From assembly GCF_963678635.1 (NCBI RefSeq), contig NC_087063.1, positions 20,530,701 to 20,590,700 on the forward strand: 60,000 bases of DNA, in the 5' to 3' direction. Of this stretch, positions 1 to 12,257 are shown in pieces. The DNA is from Symsagittifera roscoffensis. Taxonomy: Eukaryota; Xenacoelomorpha; Acoela; Convolutidae. How positions within the stretch are numbered: position 1 is the stretch's first letter; each line of letters begins with the position of its first letter. Below the pieces are notes generated by a model. The model saw nothing but the letters and a program-made list of their open reading frames with translations, did no database searches and was not told the DNA's origin. A program made the position numbers and the translations under genes.

Positions 1-1790
1 CATTTTGGACTTCTACAAAAAAACGGAGTTCAAAACGTAAGAGTTCAGTTCATAATCATTAAAATTACTTTAAATGAATAGTATTTAGAAATGTCAGCCG
101 TGACAGCTTCGCAGTTGAAGAGACAAATTGCCCAGAGCATGGAGAATGTCAAGATTGAGAGAAAAGTACAGATCAGCCGAGACGTGAGCCCACTGTTTAA
201 ACAGCAAACTGCAAACTGCGGGAGCGACAAGGAGTAGCGACAAGGAGTATTGAGGAGATTCCTAGAGTCAAATTTAGCCTGCAGCGGAGTGCGAAGAGAC
301 ACTGCCAAAAAATGTAACTCAAAGCATGGAAGAAATAGTGAATGCAAATCAGAAACTTAAAAGAAAACTAGACTTTTTGGGAATGAATGGTTTAGTGGAA
401 GAAAAGGAAGAAATGCACTCGAAGTAAAACAAAGTAGACATAATAGACCCGTAAACAGTGGAAGTTCGAAGAAATCTCAACGGAGTATCATGTAAGCTAA
501 GGACGATTACGAAGGCAGTTTGAGTGGAAAAAGAATCAGAGCCAAAGTCTACACGAACGAGGTGAAAGTGTACCAGAAATCGGACCTGGCAATTGCGACC
601 GTGAACTTAGAAGAAGTGGAGGCGAAAAACAAGCCGGAGTCAGCGATGGAGTCACTCATGCTACCGGCATTTAAGGCATTGACAACGGGGACGTCAATGG
701 AAACAACTTGGTCGGATTCAGAATCGAGTGACGATATCACCGAGACTTTCTCGAAAGACCCAATCAAAAAGGAGTTCTGTCGAATCTCGACAATAGTAAC
801 CTCGAACGCTCGAACGATACCGAGTCAAAAGGCGGATCAACTTGGGTACACAAAGGACGAAGCAGTATAAGGACGGACTAAACCCCACGCTGCAGCTAGA
901 AAGCGCAATTGAGATGAGGCTAGACAGAATATGGCAGTACAGAAAAGTATGCCGACATCAGAACCCTTGGAACATGGGAACAAATCCAATTGAAGAAAAA
1001 TCTCATCAAGAAAAGCATATAAGTTGAAGAGTTTTGGAAAAACAATTTGATAATGACAAAACGACTCACAAGAAAATTAGAAATGGCGGAAAAAATTCAT
1101 AGAAAATGGGATGTAAAGGACAGTCGACAGAATTTTGTCGAAGGATAAACTTCAACCAGCATGGTTGGACGAATTATCAAAAACGTTACCAGAAGAATCA
1201 ATTACACCAGAAGCAGCGGAGTGACAAAACCAATCAGATGAAACGTTTAAGATACTGGAAGCATCTAGAAAACTAAAGACAAACTTTCGATTCAATAGGA
1301 ACAAGCAACCGGCAAGATATGGAGAACTGAAGAAACACGTCGAGGAGCAATCAGACAAAAAAGACGTAAAGTCTCACGAGTTTTAAAGAGTATCAGTGGA
1401 AGCGTATTGCACAGAGGTAACCCACCGAAGGATGCAACATAGCAAAGATTCCATCAACTAGAGTCGTAATTGTTTACATGGAAAAACAGGGCACAATTGC
1501 TGGAGATAGACAGAGTCTGGAAGGTAGACTGGGTCACGGAACTGGAAAACTCCGCATCAAAGAAAAAGAGAGAAGAAAAAGAAAAGCCAGTGGTGAAACG
1601 AAATTTGAAATGAAAATTTTTCTCACCAGGCAAACTGACATTAAACCTTTTTTGTGTATATTATAAGGCTAAAAATGTTACAAAGCAGCAATTTTTCCCA
1701 CAGGAGCGGGAATGTATGGTACTGCTATGGCAGTAGCCAAAAAAAACCTGAATTATTCAATAATTGTGAAAAAATAGACGATGAAATGGA
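1..1790 (+). repeat. Degenerate repeat R1, copy 1 (partial at window edge)
   Basis: This stretch matches 5424-7215 closely, starting at the first base of the window, so the repeat probably extends upstream. It holds broken coding-like frames: a short ATG frame from about 91 rich in Lys, Gln and Arg, a 116-codon frame at 520-870 with a Ser/Asp/Glu-rich acidic segment, and a third piece around 1150-1460. Relative to copy 2 it lacks about 255 bases (6415-6670 there) and contains about 245 extra bases at roughly 1460-1705, ending in a pyrimidine-rich CCCACAG that resembles a splice acceptor. No known domain is recognised. A decayed retroelement gag-like gene or a duplicated host gene are both possible. 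Confidence 0.55.
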
Positions 1791-4158
1791 TTATACATTG
1801 CCATTATAATACATTATTTCCGTAATAACTCGATCCGACAAAATACAGTATTATTAATTATACTCGGTTATAATCTTTTGTAATTGATTATAATGGATGA
1901 TAATCTCCAAATTTTTCGAAAAATGAATTGTAAAATTTTCAATAACTTTTGCTATACTCACGGCCTACACGAAATTCAAATTGACAAAAAAATTAAACGT
2001 CTTTTTACCATAAGTTTCCCTACTCCGTTCACGTTTACATTCAGGTTTAACCCCTACTCCTTCCATCGTACCGCTTCCACGTTTAAACCCTCTCCCTCCT
2101 ACCAGACAACAAAAATTGGAAAAAAATAAAATCTAAGAAAAAATTGAAGCGAAAAAACTGAAATCCAAGAAATCAATTTTAAGACTACTGTGACTATTTT
2201 TCAGACTATCGCTACCAAAATTCAATAATTTTAGACCATTATCTTGCGAGCACATTCAAAAAAACTGAGTCTATCAATTGACTGCAAAATTTTCGTCCGA
2301 GCTTAACGAACCTAATTGAGATATTCGATCATTTTATCAATTGAAAAAATTACAGCCAACGGAACTTTAATCAATTTTTGGTCACGAAGAAAACTTTATT
2401 TGTTCAGTTCCTTTCATTTCTGTTTGATCTAGCAACTAAACTTTTATTTTTGTAAATGAATTCCGGAGTCTGTCGTATAGTCGTATTTGGAAACTTTTTG
2501 ATAACAAATTACGTAAAAACTTTTGTACAAACTCGTTCTTTCTGCAAAGAGGCGAAGCGGAGCTTCGCACCACTTGCGATACTATTCAAACAATAAAACA
2601 TAAATCCGAAAAAAAATTACTTGCTGAAAAAAAACTAGGTGAAACAAACGTCCAAAACCTTACTTGTTTTTCTAATAAAATAAGCGAGAGGAGTATAAAT
2701 ATTTGAGACAATCAATTGTCTCAAGGAGATAATGTTTCTCTAAAAAAAAATCGCCGCTGGTGCAGGGAACACTTATTGCAACCAGTTTTCTCGCTTCAAC
2801 TTTTCGTCTCATATTTGACAGTGTATTTTTCTGAAATTTCAAAAAGTTTCTAAAAAACGATCAACTTCTATAACTTTTTTCAGCAAAAATCACGCTGTGG
2901 CCGTTTAAGCAGAGAAAATTCGCAAAACCGGATTTGTGGATTGTTCATGAAATGAAAATTGATACGGTAGTTTGAAAGCCATAAGTTTTTTCTTAAGAAA
3001 ACTGGAAATAGCCAGTTATAAACGTAAGCTTTTAAATCAACCAGTTGTTTCGATTAAAAGTATGATATCAGATTTGTCAAGAAACTTAGCAAAAATTAGC
3101 ATAATAGTTATTTGGCACAAAATAGTAATTTCCGAGACTCTTGATTGATCCCAAAATGTCAGATGGGATCAGTTATCTTGATTGATCCCAAAATGTCAGA
3201 TGTAAAAAAAAGTATTTTTCAAGAAAAAAAAATTAAAAAAAAAACGGTCAAAAAATCAACAGTTCCGAGTGCCAGAACTTTGGTGTCAGAAAAATTTAGG
3301 CGTAGTCGCTGGAACAAAGGAGCTTCTCAAAACTCGTTTTTTGTATTAAACCTAAAATCTCAGATATGGCTGGGAAGTTTTCGTGAATATTCAAAAAGTT
3401 CAGAAAACGGTTAAAAAAATTGGCTTTTTCGAGGGCCATAATTTTATGTCAAACAAATTGGGTATAGCTGCACATGCAGGGAACTTTTCAAAACCGTTCT
3501 TTTCATCATCATTCCTTATCGCAAATCAAATGACTAAAACTTACCAATCTAGACTAACTAGATGGGCGGATAAGTTATTACTACTTCACTTAAAATTACT
3601 CATTTACCTGTTAAAGATATGGGGATGCTGGATTATCTTATTTTTCGAGGGACCTATGGAAGGAATCAGAGTAACATGAGAAATTTGTAGTGACGCCAAT
3701 TGTATAAACATTCGACACCAAGAACAACTACAGCTCCACTGTAACCAAAACTGTAAACTGTAAACCGTTCAAAAACCGCTCAAACCGCTCATTTTGAAGC
3801 AAGATTTTGAGCGTAATTGTCTAAAAAAACCGCTCAAACCGCTCAAATCTTGCTTCAAATTAGGTGAAAAATCTCGACTCGGGTGGTCATTCTCATTCCA
3901 AAATATGTCATACCGAGCAATTACGTTGCTGTAGCAACGAATTGGTCAAAAACCGAACAAAGCTCGACGGGAATGAATTATTATGTGCTAAATCAAAACT
4001 AATGGTCAAAAGAAACAATTTTTCTTAATTTAGCAAAATATACAGTCGAACAGAAAAGAAGAGACGAGACGAAAGAGAAAACCGAGCACAGTCCAAACCA
4101 AACAGCACAATCCGAAGAACAATCCATCAAAACCGACCACACTGGAAGAAAGTAATTG
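1791..4158. other. Intergenic AT-rich sequence with dispersed-repeat copies
   Basis: No gene is supported here. Visible structures are a tandem duplication of about 26 bases around 3138-3198 (both copies include GATTGATCCCAAAATGTCAG), degenerate copies of the dispersed repeat that also fills 53.3-59.6 kb (recognisable by CGAGGGCCATAATTTTATG and by AAAATCTCAGAT), and an inverted repeat near 3776-3870 in which GAAGCAAGATTTTGAGCG is mirrored by CGCTCAAATCTTGCTTC. Confidence 0.5.
3790..3870. repeat. Short inverted repeat with CCGCTCAAA motifs
   Basis: Two arms of about 20 bases face each other: GAAGCAAGATTTTGAGCG on the left and CGCTCAAATCTTGCTTC on the right, with the motif CCGCTCAAA repeated around them. 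This is the form of a small foldback or a MITE remnant. No flanking target duplication was found. Confidence 0.45.
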
Positions 4159-4161
4159 GCA

Positions 4162-4461
4162 ATGGAAGTAGACGCACAAGACAGAGAGGACAAGGGGCAC
4201 AAAAAAACCAAACGGTTGACAAAAAAAGTCGCCATCAAAAGTGACATGAAGCTCATCAATTATGTCAAGAGGGGATGAAAGAAGTGGTTATTGCACAAAC
4301 AACTTGAATCCTTTGACCAAATTGATGCAGAACTCGAGCAGGCGCAACTGATAACGCTACTGGCTGAAACGAATTGTGAGGATGTGATGGACGACAACAA
4401 CATTGAAAGCCTGCAGAAAGAAGAGGGAAGCATTTCGCCGGAGAACGTTCAAAAGGTATAA
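4162..4461 (+). pseudogene. Coding-like fragment with one in-frame stop
   Basis: A frame opening at ATG 4162 runs about 100 codons to a TAA at 4459-4461 with a single TGA at 4276-4278. The first part is Lys-rich; the second part is acidic and Leu/Gln-rich, with heptad-like spacing suggesting a coiled coil. No family was recognised. It lies about 1 kb upstream of R1 copy 2 and may be the 5' part of the same degenerate unit, because copy 1 begins at the window edge and its upstream sequence cannot be seen. A retroelement gag remnant is possible but unproven. Confidence 0.3.
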
Positions 4462-5423
4462 CTTCAAATGGAGGCTGAGGAAAACCAAGTACCATTCAAT
4501 GTAAGTGCAATGAAACATCAGTCAAAGAAGCACCAACATCGGCTGTCATTGCATTTAGGAGAGAATGCGATCGACAACTTAAAGAAATTTACAATAGCAG
4601 TCTCCTGGCCGAATTGATCTTCGAAGACACATGGTTGGAACGAGTAAGGAGATTGAAAAAAAATAACATGCAAGGATTTGAGCAGATTGGACTTTAAGCC
4701 GATCCACTGTGGGATCGGGTGAGTGTGATAGATGAATGTATCCTGTTGGACAGCTGACTAGAGATAATGGAGAAATCCAGTAACGCATCAATGAAAAGAC
4801 TGCATAGAGGTCCTTCCAGGCAAAAAATGATGTTAGATGTGTATCAAAATACCTGTGGTGGCCACATAAGCACAAAGACATTGTGAATATTGCGGAAGAA
4901 AACCGGAATTGTAATAGATATGGTAAGATTCTCGATTATTTGATCCCTAAAATGCCTCCAAACAGCTACTATTGCTCAAGCAGCCACGAAAAGAAATTTA
5001 ACTCAATTAGGCGGGCCCTATAAAAACAGGAAACGGAAAAATGATTTTCATTGGAAGCAAGATGTCGGTTTTTGGAGTTTTTGTCGGCCAACGAATAAAA
5101 CTCACAGGCAATAAAACTTACATTTTTTTTCGTACATAAAAATAGATATAAATGGTATAACGGAATCAATAAAGTATCAGGGTTCAAGGGAAAGAGATTG
5201 AAAAGATGTTGCAAGGAGAACAATTTTAAACACTCGAGTTTTATCTTGAGAGACCCTAGAGGATGTGCTTTGGTCAACCGCGCGATACAAATAATCAAAA
5301 GAAGACTGGAAACAATGCTGTTGGGAAAAAAATACAAGAAAAATTAAATTGTGCTGAATTTTGATACTTCGAGATCTGAGATTGGCTCAACAAAAAACAA
5401 CCAATAAGATCCCAATCGAAGCC
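4462..5423. other. Mostly non-coding, with a short open coding-like tail
   Basis: No complete gene is visible. A plus-strand frame from about 5204 to a TAA at 5345-5347 (roughly 47 codons) has coding-like composition, with a cluster of Arg and Lys, but no obvious start. It ends about 75 bases before the R1 copy 2 boundary and could be the last exon of the decayed unit that begins near 4162. Confidence 0.25.
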
Positions 5424-7280
5424 CATTTTGGACTTCTACAAAAAAACGGAGTTCAAAACGTAAGAGTTCAGTTCATAATCATTAAAATTACTTTAAATGA
5501 ATAGTATTTAGAAATGTCAGCCGTGACAGCTTCGCAGTTGAAGAGACAAATTGCCCAGAGCATGGAGAATGTCAAGATTGAGAGAAAAGTACAGATCAGC
5601 CGAGACGTGAGCCCACTGTTTAAACAGCAAACTGCAAACTGCGGGAGCGACAAGGAGTAGCGACAAGGAGTATTGAGGAGATTCCTAGAGGCAAGTTTAT
5701 CCTGCAGCGGAGTGCGAAGAGACACTGCCAAAAACTATGTAACTCAGAGTATGGAAGAAATAGTGAATGCAAATCAGAAACTTAAAAGAAAACTAGACTT
5801 TTTGGGAATGAATGGATTAGTGGAAGAAAAGGAAGAAATGCACTCGAAGTAAAACAAATTAGACATACTACACCGGTAATCAGTGGAAGTCCGAAAAAAT
5901 TTCAACTTAGTATCATGTAAGCTAAGGACGATTGCGAAGACAGTTCGAGTGGAAAAAGAATCACGGCCAAAGGTTACACGAACGAGGTGACAGTGTACCA
6001 GAGATCAGACGTGGCAATTGCCTCCGTATATATTTAGAAGAAATTGAGGCGAAAAACAAGCCGGAGGCAGTGATGGAGTCACCCATGCTACCGGCAATTA
6101 AGGCATTGACAACGGGGATATCATTGGAAACAACTTGGTCAGATTCAGAATCGAGTGACGATATCACCGAGACTTTCTCGAAAGACCTAATCAAAAGGGA
6201 GTTCTGTCGAATCTCGACAATAGTAACCTCGAACGCTCGAACGATACCGAGTCAAAAGGCGGATCAACTTGGGTACACAAAGGACGAAGCAGTATAAGGA
6301 CGGACCAAACCCACGCTGCAGCTAGAAAGCGCAATTGAGATGAGGCTAGACAGAATATGGCAGTTAAGAAAAGTATGCCGACATCAGGAACCTTGGAACA
6401 GGGGAACAAATCCAATCCAACAAATCACCAGCACTGACCAACCTGCCCCAACCTGACAACTACCCCTACCTGACCAAATTTGGCTGCAATAGTGGTACCA
6501 CGTAAAAGTTCTAGACGCAAAAAAAAACGGCCTTGAGTCGCAAACAACAGCTTCGCTCAGCAAAGTAACACTGTCTGGAATGTGGGGAGATAATACAAAT
6601 GGACTATCCTCTACAGGACTGTTAAGGCCTACTGATAGCTCCTCTGCGATTCGCAGGAACTACAAGTATTACCAAGAAAAGAATATAAGGTGAAGAGTTT
6701 TAGAAAAACAATTTGATAATGACAAAACGACTCATAAGAAAATTGGAAATGGCGGAAAAAACTCCTAGAAAATGGGATGTAAAGGACCGTCGACAGAACT
6801 TTTTCGAAGGATAAATTCCAACCAGCATGATTGGACGAATTATCAAAAACGTTACCAGAGGAATCAATTACACCAGAAGCAGCCGAGTGACAAAACCAAT
6901 CAGTAGAAACGTTTAAGATAGTGGAAGCATCAAGAAAACTTAAGACAAACATTCGATCCAATAAGAACAAGCAACCGGCAAGCTATGGAGAACTGAAAAA
7001 AAAAACACTCGATAAAAGCAGTCGAGAAGCAATCAGACAAAAAAAAACACGGAAAGTCTCACGAGTTTTAAAGAGTATCAGTGGAAGCGTATTGCACAGA
7101 GGTAGCAACATTAAACCCACCGAAGGATGCAGCATAGCAAAGATTCCACCAACTAGGGGAATGTATGGTACAGCTATGGCAGTAGCCAACAAAAACCTGA
7201 ATTGTTATAGCTATTATTTGACGAAATCGCCTGGCGATCAAGGGTCAAAGTCAGCAAGAAAGATTAACTATGGACTGTAA
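5424..7280 (+). repeat. Degenerate repeat R1, copy 2
   Basis: This is a second copy of the sequence at 1-1790, with most mismatches at single bases. It carries the same opening Lys/Gln/Arg-rich frame (ATG at 5514), a frame at 5932-6297 ending in the same Ser/Asp/Glu-rich acidic segment, and a 119-codon open frame at 6921-7280 that is basic and Lys/Ser-rich. The segment 6415-6670 is missing from copy 1. The shared frames suggest that the ancestor coded for protein. No catalytic motif is visible and the family is not recognised. Confidence 0.55.
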
Positions 7281-8013
7281 TAAATTCAGTGCGCTGTGTT
7301 AGTGATTCAGAATCCAGAGTCGCACACTCATATATTCAAGAGTCGTACTTACTTGAATTCAGCATTACGATCAACAAGTTATTATTCCCGATCTTAGAAT
7401 ATTACACTCACCACCAAATGCTTCATCGTTGAATAATAATTGATTATGAACACAGAGTCGAAGCGGCGTTTTGTACCACTAGCGGCATTTATCGAGAGAC
7501 AACTAAGCTGACAAACGATAGGGGAAACTCGTGTTAAACCTAAAGCCAAAGTGTTGTTTAGACAACTTTCTGAAAGTTTTGAAGTCTCAAGTTTTACGGC
7601 CCCACAATCAATGAAAATCTTTTTTACTCTCCAACGATGCAGAATTAGGTCACTAACCCGAAGAACTAACGCAGCAGAATTACAAACGCATTTGCAGCAA
7701 AAATACACAATCACCAAGTTGATATAAACATGGTCGAAGGCCATGGTTGCGATTTGATGTAATTATTAGGAGCAAGTTTTACGCTAATGTCTGACAAAGA
7801 GCTAAATGAGACCATTATTGCCTGCAAATAATTTTCAAAAAGAAATAATTTTCCTCGAAAATCCTGAAAAAAATTTACTTTGTTTGCATTTGGATGGCTT
7901 CAAAAGTGATCGACATAGATTTTGAAAAATTAAACTAAAAGTAAAATATTATCTAATTTGCTAATTTTTCAAAACTTTTCCATCGTATAGTAAATTTTCC
8001 TGAAAGCATTAAA
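7281..8013. other. Intergenic, with a possible Tc1-like helix-turn-helix fragment
   Basis: Most of this interval has no supported feature. A plus-strand frame at about 7616-7723 encodes roughly 35 residues, including RRTNAAELQTHLQQKY, which has the basic and Leu-rich character of the second helix-turn-helix of Tc1/mariner transposases. It is too short for a firm call and no terminal repeats were seen around it. Confidence 0.2.
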
Positions 8014-8349
8014 CTATTTATGATCATAATCGTCTGCAGCATAATCATCAGTTTCATTTAACAAGGTGATAACAGACTGTAGCTTCTTAATTGCTCCTTG
8101 ACTTCTGGTTGTCACCGGCTCCGGTCCAACGCCTGGACTCGGGGTGGACCCTTGGGGAAGGACGCTGAACAAATTCATGATGCCACTGGATATTTTCTGG
8201 AAATCGACATTCCGTTTCCCCACATTCGCGATGGGTTCTCCCGTAGTTGCCGAGCTTTCTCTTATTTCACTATCTCCCCAAATAGGCCCCGCTTTCAGAA
8301 TAACCAGAAAAACAATCAAATTATTGAAATGCTGTATTTTCCATTTCAT
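8014..8349 (-). CDS. Predicted small secreted protein, single exon
   Basis: This is a 111-codon minus-strand frame. The chosen Met (8349) begins a classic signal peptide: a basic MKWK start, then a hydrophobic stretch ending around IVFLVILKAG, with a likely cleavage before DSEIRES. The mature part is about 85 residues, with a Pro/Gly/Thr-rich middle and an acidic Asp/Tyr-rich C terminus. It has no Cys, so it is not a disulfide-knot peptide. An in-frame upstream Met at 8427 would bury the signal sequence and is less likely. The family is not recognised. Composition and the signal peptide argue for a real host gene, but a further 5' exon cannot be excluded. Confidence 0.5.
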   Translation of the reverse strand: MKWKIQHFNNLIVFLVILKAGPIWGDSEIRESSATTGEPIANVGKRNVDFQKISSGIMNLFSVLPQGSTPSPGVGPEPVTTRSQGAIKKLQSVITLLNETDDYAADDYDHK

Positions 8350-9093
8350 TTTATAAAGGCAGCAAAAAATTGTCATAAGCAAGTTTAAAATACGGGGAGA
8401 CGAAAATATGTGATTAACATATGGCAAAAAAAGGTTAGTGAGTCGTTAATTTCAGATTTTTACTTTTGAGAATAACTTCGGCATTCAAAAATGTCTTTTA
8501 ATAAAATCGGCTGATATGCATTGATGTTTGCTTGTATGAAAGGACAAAAACCATCAAATAGATAATAATTTTTTTGTTCGAGAATATAAAACGCCCAAAA
8601 ATGAGACTGCTACAATTTTCTGACATTAATATAAATGCATATTTTCATGTTTGTTAGCACCTTCTGCTGATATAATTCTCAGATCAATTTTTTTCGACGG
8701 TTTATGTATGAAATCTTAAAATGAGCACTAAAGATCCATACCCAGACTCAGTAAAAATATATACAATCAATTATTTTATAAAATAAAAAAAAAACATTTT
8801 AATTTGTACTTGCCAAATTCAGTAGTTTCAGCAAGTTATTATTTTCAAAACAAAAAAAAACTGAAAGTAGAAAAAAAACCCATGCAGATACTACGCAATA
8901 CTAACACTTTTTTAGGTTTCTTCTTTATGAGATCAGAATTATTCGGAAACACCAACATTTCTCGTGTTTTACTGCTGTAGTGTTTTACTGTAGTGTTTTA
9001 CTCGTGTTTTACTGTTATACCAAATCTTGTGTTTAATTTAAAAGTCTCGTCGCAAAGTTCGAAAAAGCGAAGTTCACAGGTAAAAATTCAATT
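8350..9093. other. Intergenic AT-rich sequence
   Basis: No gene is supported. A short direct-repeat cluster built on TGTTTTACTG occurs about five times between 8963 and 9014. The rest is AT-rich sequence with A and T homopolymers. Confidence 0.45.
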
Positions 9094-9252
9094 ATGGCTA
9101 CTTTGCTGGTTTCGTTTGGAGACAATTTACTCGCTAAGATTGATCTCTGTTCGTATCATCAGGCTACAAATTCTCAACAATGGAATGCACGGACGCACGG
9201 AGTTGAACATAGGCACTTTCAAACTACTTTGCAAGGTTCCCAAATGATGTAA
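9094..9252 (+). other. Short coding-like frame, possible exon or fragment
   Basis: This is a 52-codon ATG-to-TAA frame of mixed, non-low-complexity composition (begins MATLLVSFGDNLLAK). A splice-like CACAG precedes it at about 9075-9079. It lies in a region with other exon-like pieces on the same strand (10.1-11.2 kb), but no family is recognised and no continuous gene model can be built. Confidence 0.2.
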
Positions 9253-10137
9253 AAGAGATTATAGTAACATCTGTTTTGCGACCGCATTTGGTTTGGAGCC
9301 AGTTCTGAAAAAACGTCAAAGATAGTTGAAACAAAAAGTAAAATATCTTTTGGAGAAAACGGTCGGAGTCTTGTAATTCCGGTTCATGACTGAGGCAACC
9401 AAATCTTTTGCAGCACCGCCATAATTGTCTTGACTTTTATCCGATCAAGTAGCGCTGGTGTGTGACGCCGCATGGTAATCCGTTCGATGACCATCATGAG
9501 TGGAATAGTATCTCCTGATTACAAACCCTGAAACTGTGCAGTCCTGGTTGTGGGAAAAATGAAAAGCAGCACCCATAATTTTGTGGTCTTTCTACGAATA
9601 AGAATGCGAAGAAGGGTGGTTGCTTATACCGAAAGCATTTGACTGTTAAATTGGACATCGTTCTTTTAAAGGTCTCTGTTTTACGTCTACGACAGTTTAT
9701 GCAATAGTTTATAATAGATCTCAACAGTGGGAGAAAAGTCACTACAGCAAATATTAAGTCAACCACGGAGAGCCTGTGATTTAACCCTCGAAAAAATTGC
9801 TCAACAGTAACATCAATGCTCAATCTGGATTGTCGACCTAATAAATGGATGCCGGGCGTCAAACATTACCTTTTTTGAGCTTCAAACTTGCTACTAATTG
9901 ACCGATTATTGTGACCATCGGAATCAATGATTTCCTTTTGGATCTAGAACTGGCAGACATAGCTATATTACTATTGTTTTTCATCGATTTGTCAAAAGTA
10001 AGTGAAATCGTTTCGAGCAGGAGTTCAAAAAGAGTTGCTGTTTTTGTTTCTTTTTCCGCAAAACCCTAGCAATACTGTATGTAATCTTAATATAGTACTT
10101 ATTATCGGTTGCTTCGATTGAAGCTGTGACTGTTAAA
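9253..10137. other. Intergenic, nothing recognised
   Basis: A 122-codon minus-strand frame at 9494-9862 is open, but its composition (Phe, Cys and Arg runs) does not look like a selected protein and it has no recognisable domain. No repeats or RNA genes were seen. Confidence 0.35.
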
Positions 10138-10480
10138 AAAAATCGTCAACAGACAGTATTGCCGCTTCTGAAAAAATTCTTCATGATTACACTTGTTCGC
10201 GAATAAACCGCCAGACCGAAGTTTTGAAAATGATAGGAGCAGAAAATCATCCTGATTACACTTGGTCGGGATTGAAAGACCAGACAGCAATTTTGAGAAT
10301 GCTTTGAGATTTCAGCTATCCTTGAGGGCCTCCGAAGAAATCCCAATTTTTTGGTATCAGCAGAATTAACACAGCTCAGAACTTGATAAAACTGGTCAAC
10401 GATGGATGCCTCGAGAAATTCAGTGACGTTGTTATGAACAAAACATGTAGCTTATAGTAAAATTGCATGGTTCGTGCTAT
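10138..10480 (+). pseudogene. Exon-like fragments with an internal protein repeat
   Basis: On the plus strand, frames at about 10179-10305 and 10305-10385, followed by one from 10366, are each coding-like but lie in different phases. The first contains an imperfect repeat: HDYTCSRINRQTEVLKM is followed about 22 residues later by HPDYTWSGLKDQTAILRM. The frame changes suggest a decayed gene or unresolved short introns. The family is not recognised. Confidence 0.25.
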
Positions 10481-10950
10481 CCGTCCACACAAAAACAAAA
10501 TCACAAATTTAAAAATGAGTTTCTACGTTTTAATTGTTTCATCTTCTTTAAGTTGGATGCCAAACAAACAAAACCTTGAAAAAATAATTTGGAAATAATT
10601 AATCCGTGCCACTCGCTTTTTGCCGAAGACGAAAAAAATCTTGAGATCATTGAGGACAGTTAGTTCGGACAGAAAAGTCAACGTCGTAGAATTTTTCACT
10701 CAAGTTATCACCAAGTACGAGGTACAAGCTATCACCAAAGCTCAAAGCAATTCATGATGGGGAGACAAGAAAACCAATCGGAAAACAGCCTACGGTAGGA
10801 CAACATTCCAGTTTTTATCCCAAATCCAGGCTAAATGTTTAAGCGCTTGCTAAATTTTTTCGAATGAGACTACTAATCGTTCATTTAAAACTTTTCGCTT
10901 ATCACTGAAGCCGTTTCACGGTAAGCGAAATCAAAATCAATTGTAGTTTT

Positions 10951-11193
10951 TTGCAAAGGAAATTTTTACGAGACTGTAAATTGCGGCCGCAAAAATTATC
11001 ACCAGTGTTCACCAAAAATTATCACCTGGTGGGCAACAAAAACCGCAAAAAAAAACGAAGAGTTGATGGTGCCTTAACGAAGGCTGAATGCAGTCAGCAT
11101 TCGCTATCTGAAAAATATGCCCACTTATATCTCGAAAACGACATTCTTTTGTCATCGGAACCAGAAAAAAATCCTAATTTTTGGAGCAGGTGA
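10951..11193 (+). other. Exon-like 80-codon frame
   Basis: The frame is Lys/Arg-rich in its first half and mixed in its second half. It ends at TGA beside GGAGCAGGTGAAG, which would serve as a splice donor (CAG|GTGAAG). It could be an exon of the same decayed or spliced gene as the fragments at 10.1-10.5 kb. No homology was recognised. Confidence 0.2.
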
Positions 11194-12257
11194 AGACTTT
11201 TTAATTAGAAACATTTTAGGAGAGAGCTGTGAAAAATAGATATCCAATTGAAAACTCGCCGAATCTTACCCGACTTATTTGGATTTAAAACCAGAATATG
11301 AGGAAGTTACCACTCGGAACTGCTCCGCGCATGTGTATCATAGGTCTTGATGATATTATCATAACATCTTCTCCTCCTCTTTTCTCCTCCCGTATTGAGT
11401 GTTTTTTGCGTATGCATAATTTTTGAGCAAACCTTATTGCTTAAGTAACCTCTGCTCCAGTTTGCTTAACTATTTTTTTGAGTGAAAATTGTTGCGAAAG
11501 CAAAACACTATTAGCCCAAATCCTGTTGTTTTGATGTATCTTTCGGTATCGTGAACGTGTTCAGAATTAGAGTTCGAGGATACGTGCTAGTGCTTGACAA
11601 AACGGGTATCGCCTTGTTCAAAAATTCAGGAAGATTCTATCTCGTACCAAAACTTATTTGGTTTGTTTAATAAGATTTTTCAGGAATACCTTAAAAGCAC
11701 GCAGAAATCAAACCAGTTGACCACTTATGTTGCAACCTCTTGGCATAAAACTTGTTTGAGTCATCTCTCATGTGATACTCAATGAGTTGAACGGCGTGGT
11801 AGTAGTATTGTTCTTTGATTACTTCTATAAACTAATTAAGGCATGAAAAAAATAGCTTTTTTCATCTTGATTAGCTTGCAATATGGCAAATAGTTAACTT
11901 TCAAACCGGCGCCAAAATATACTCATTTCAAGGGGGAGCGAGCGCCAAAAAACTGCGATTTTTGGGTCAAAACTTTCCAAAATGTGCCTAAAACATGGAT
12001 AATTCTTTTTTGGCCTGTATTTTTTTCAGGCGGCGCAGAAAGTTTGGTAGACATGGGGTCTTTATAGTGATTTGGGACAGCTCAGAAAATCAATTTGGTT
12101 AAAAGTTTTACAGAAATCTCAAATTCATTTCCTCGCTTTTTGAACTTAATTATTAAAAAGCTTCAATTGCTACGTCGAAGCGATAACCTTCCGCTGTAAA
12201 TTTCTGTTAGAGCTAAGTGCTTGTTATTAGGTTGAAGTGTGACGAATTATAACCGAC
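11194..12257. other. Intergenic, left flank of the first retroelement
   Basis: No gene is supported. A short plus-strand open segment near 11269-11350 is coding-like but has no start. Position 12254-12257 (CGAC) is the left copy of the target duplication of the element starting at 12258. Confidence 0.4.

Noticed and set aside
8098-8388. Plus-strand 96-codon frame over the secreted-protein gene
   Set aside because: It is antisense to the minus-strand frame that has a clear signal peptide and more protein-like composition.
9494-9862. 122-codon minus-strand frame
   Set aside because: Composition is biased, no domain or splice context is visible, and chance frames of this size occur in the region.
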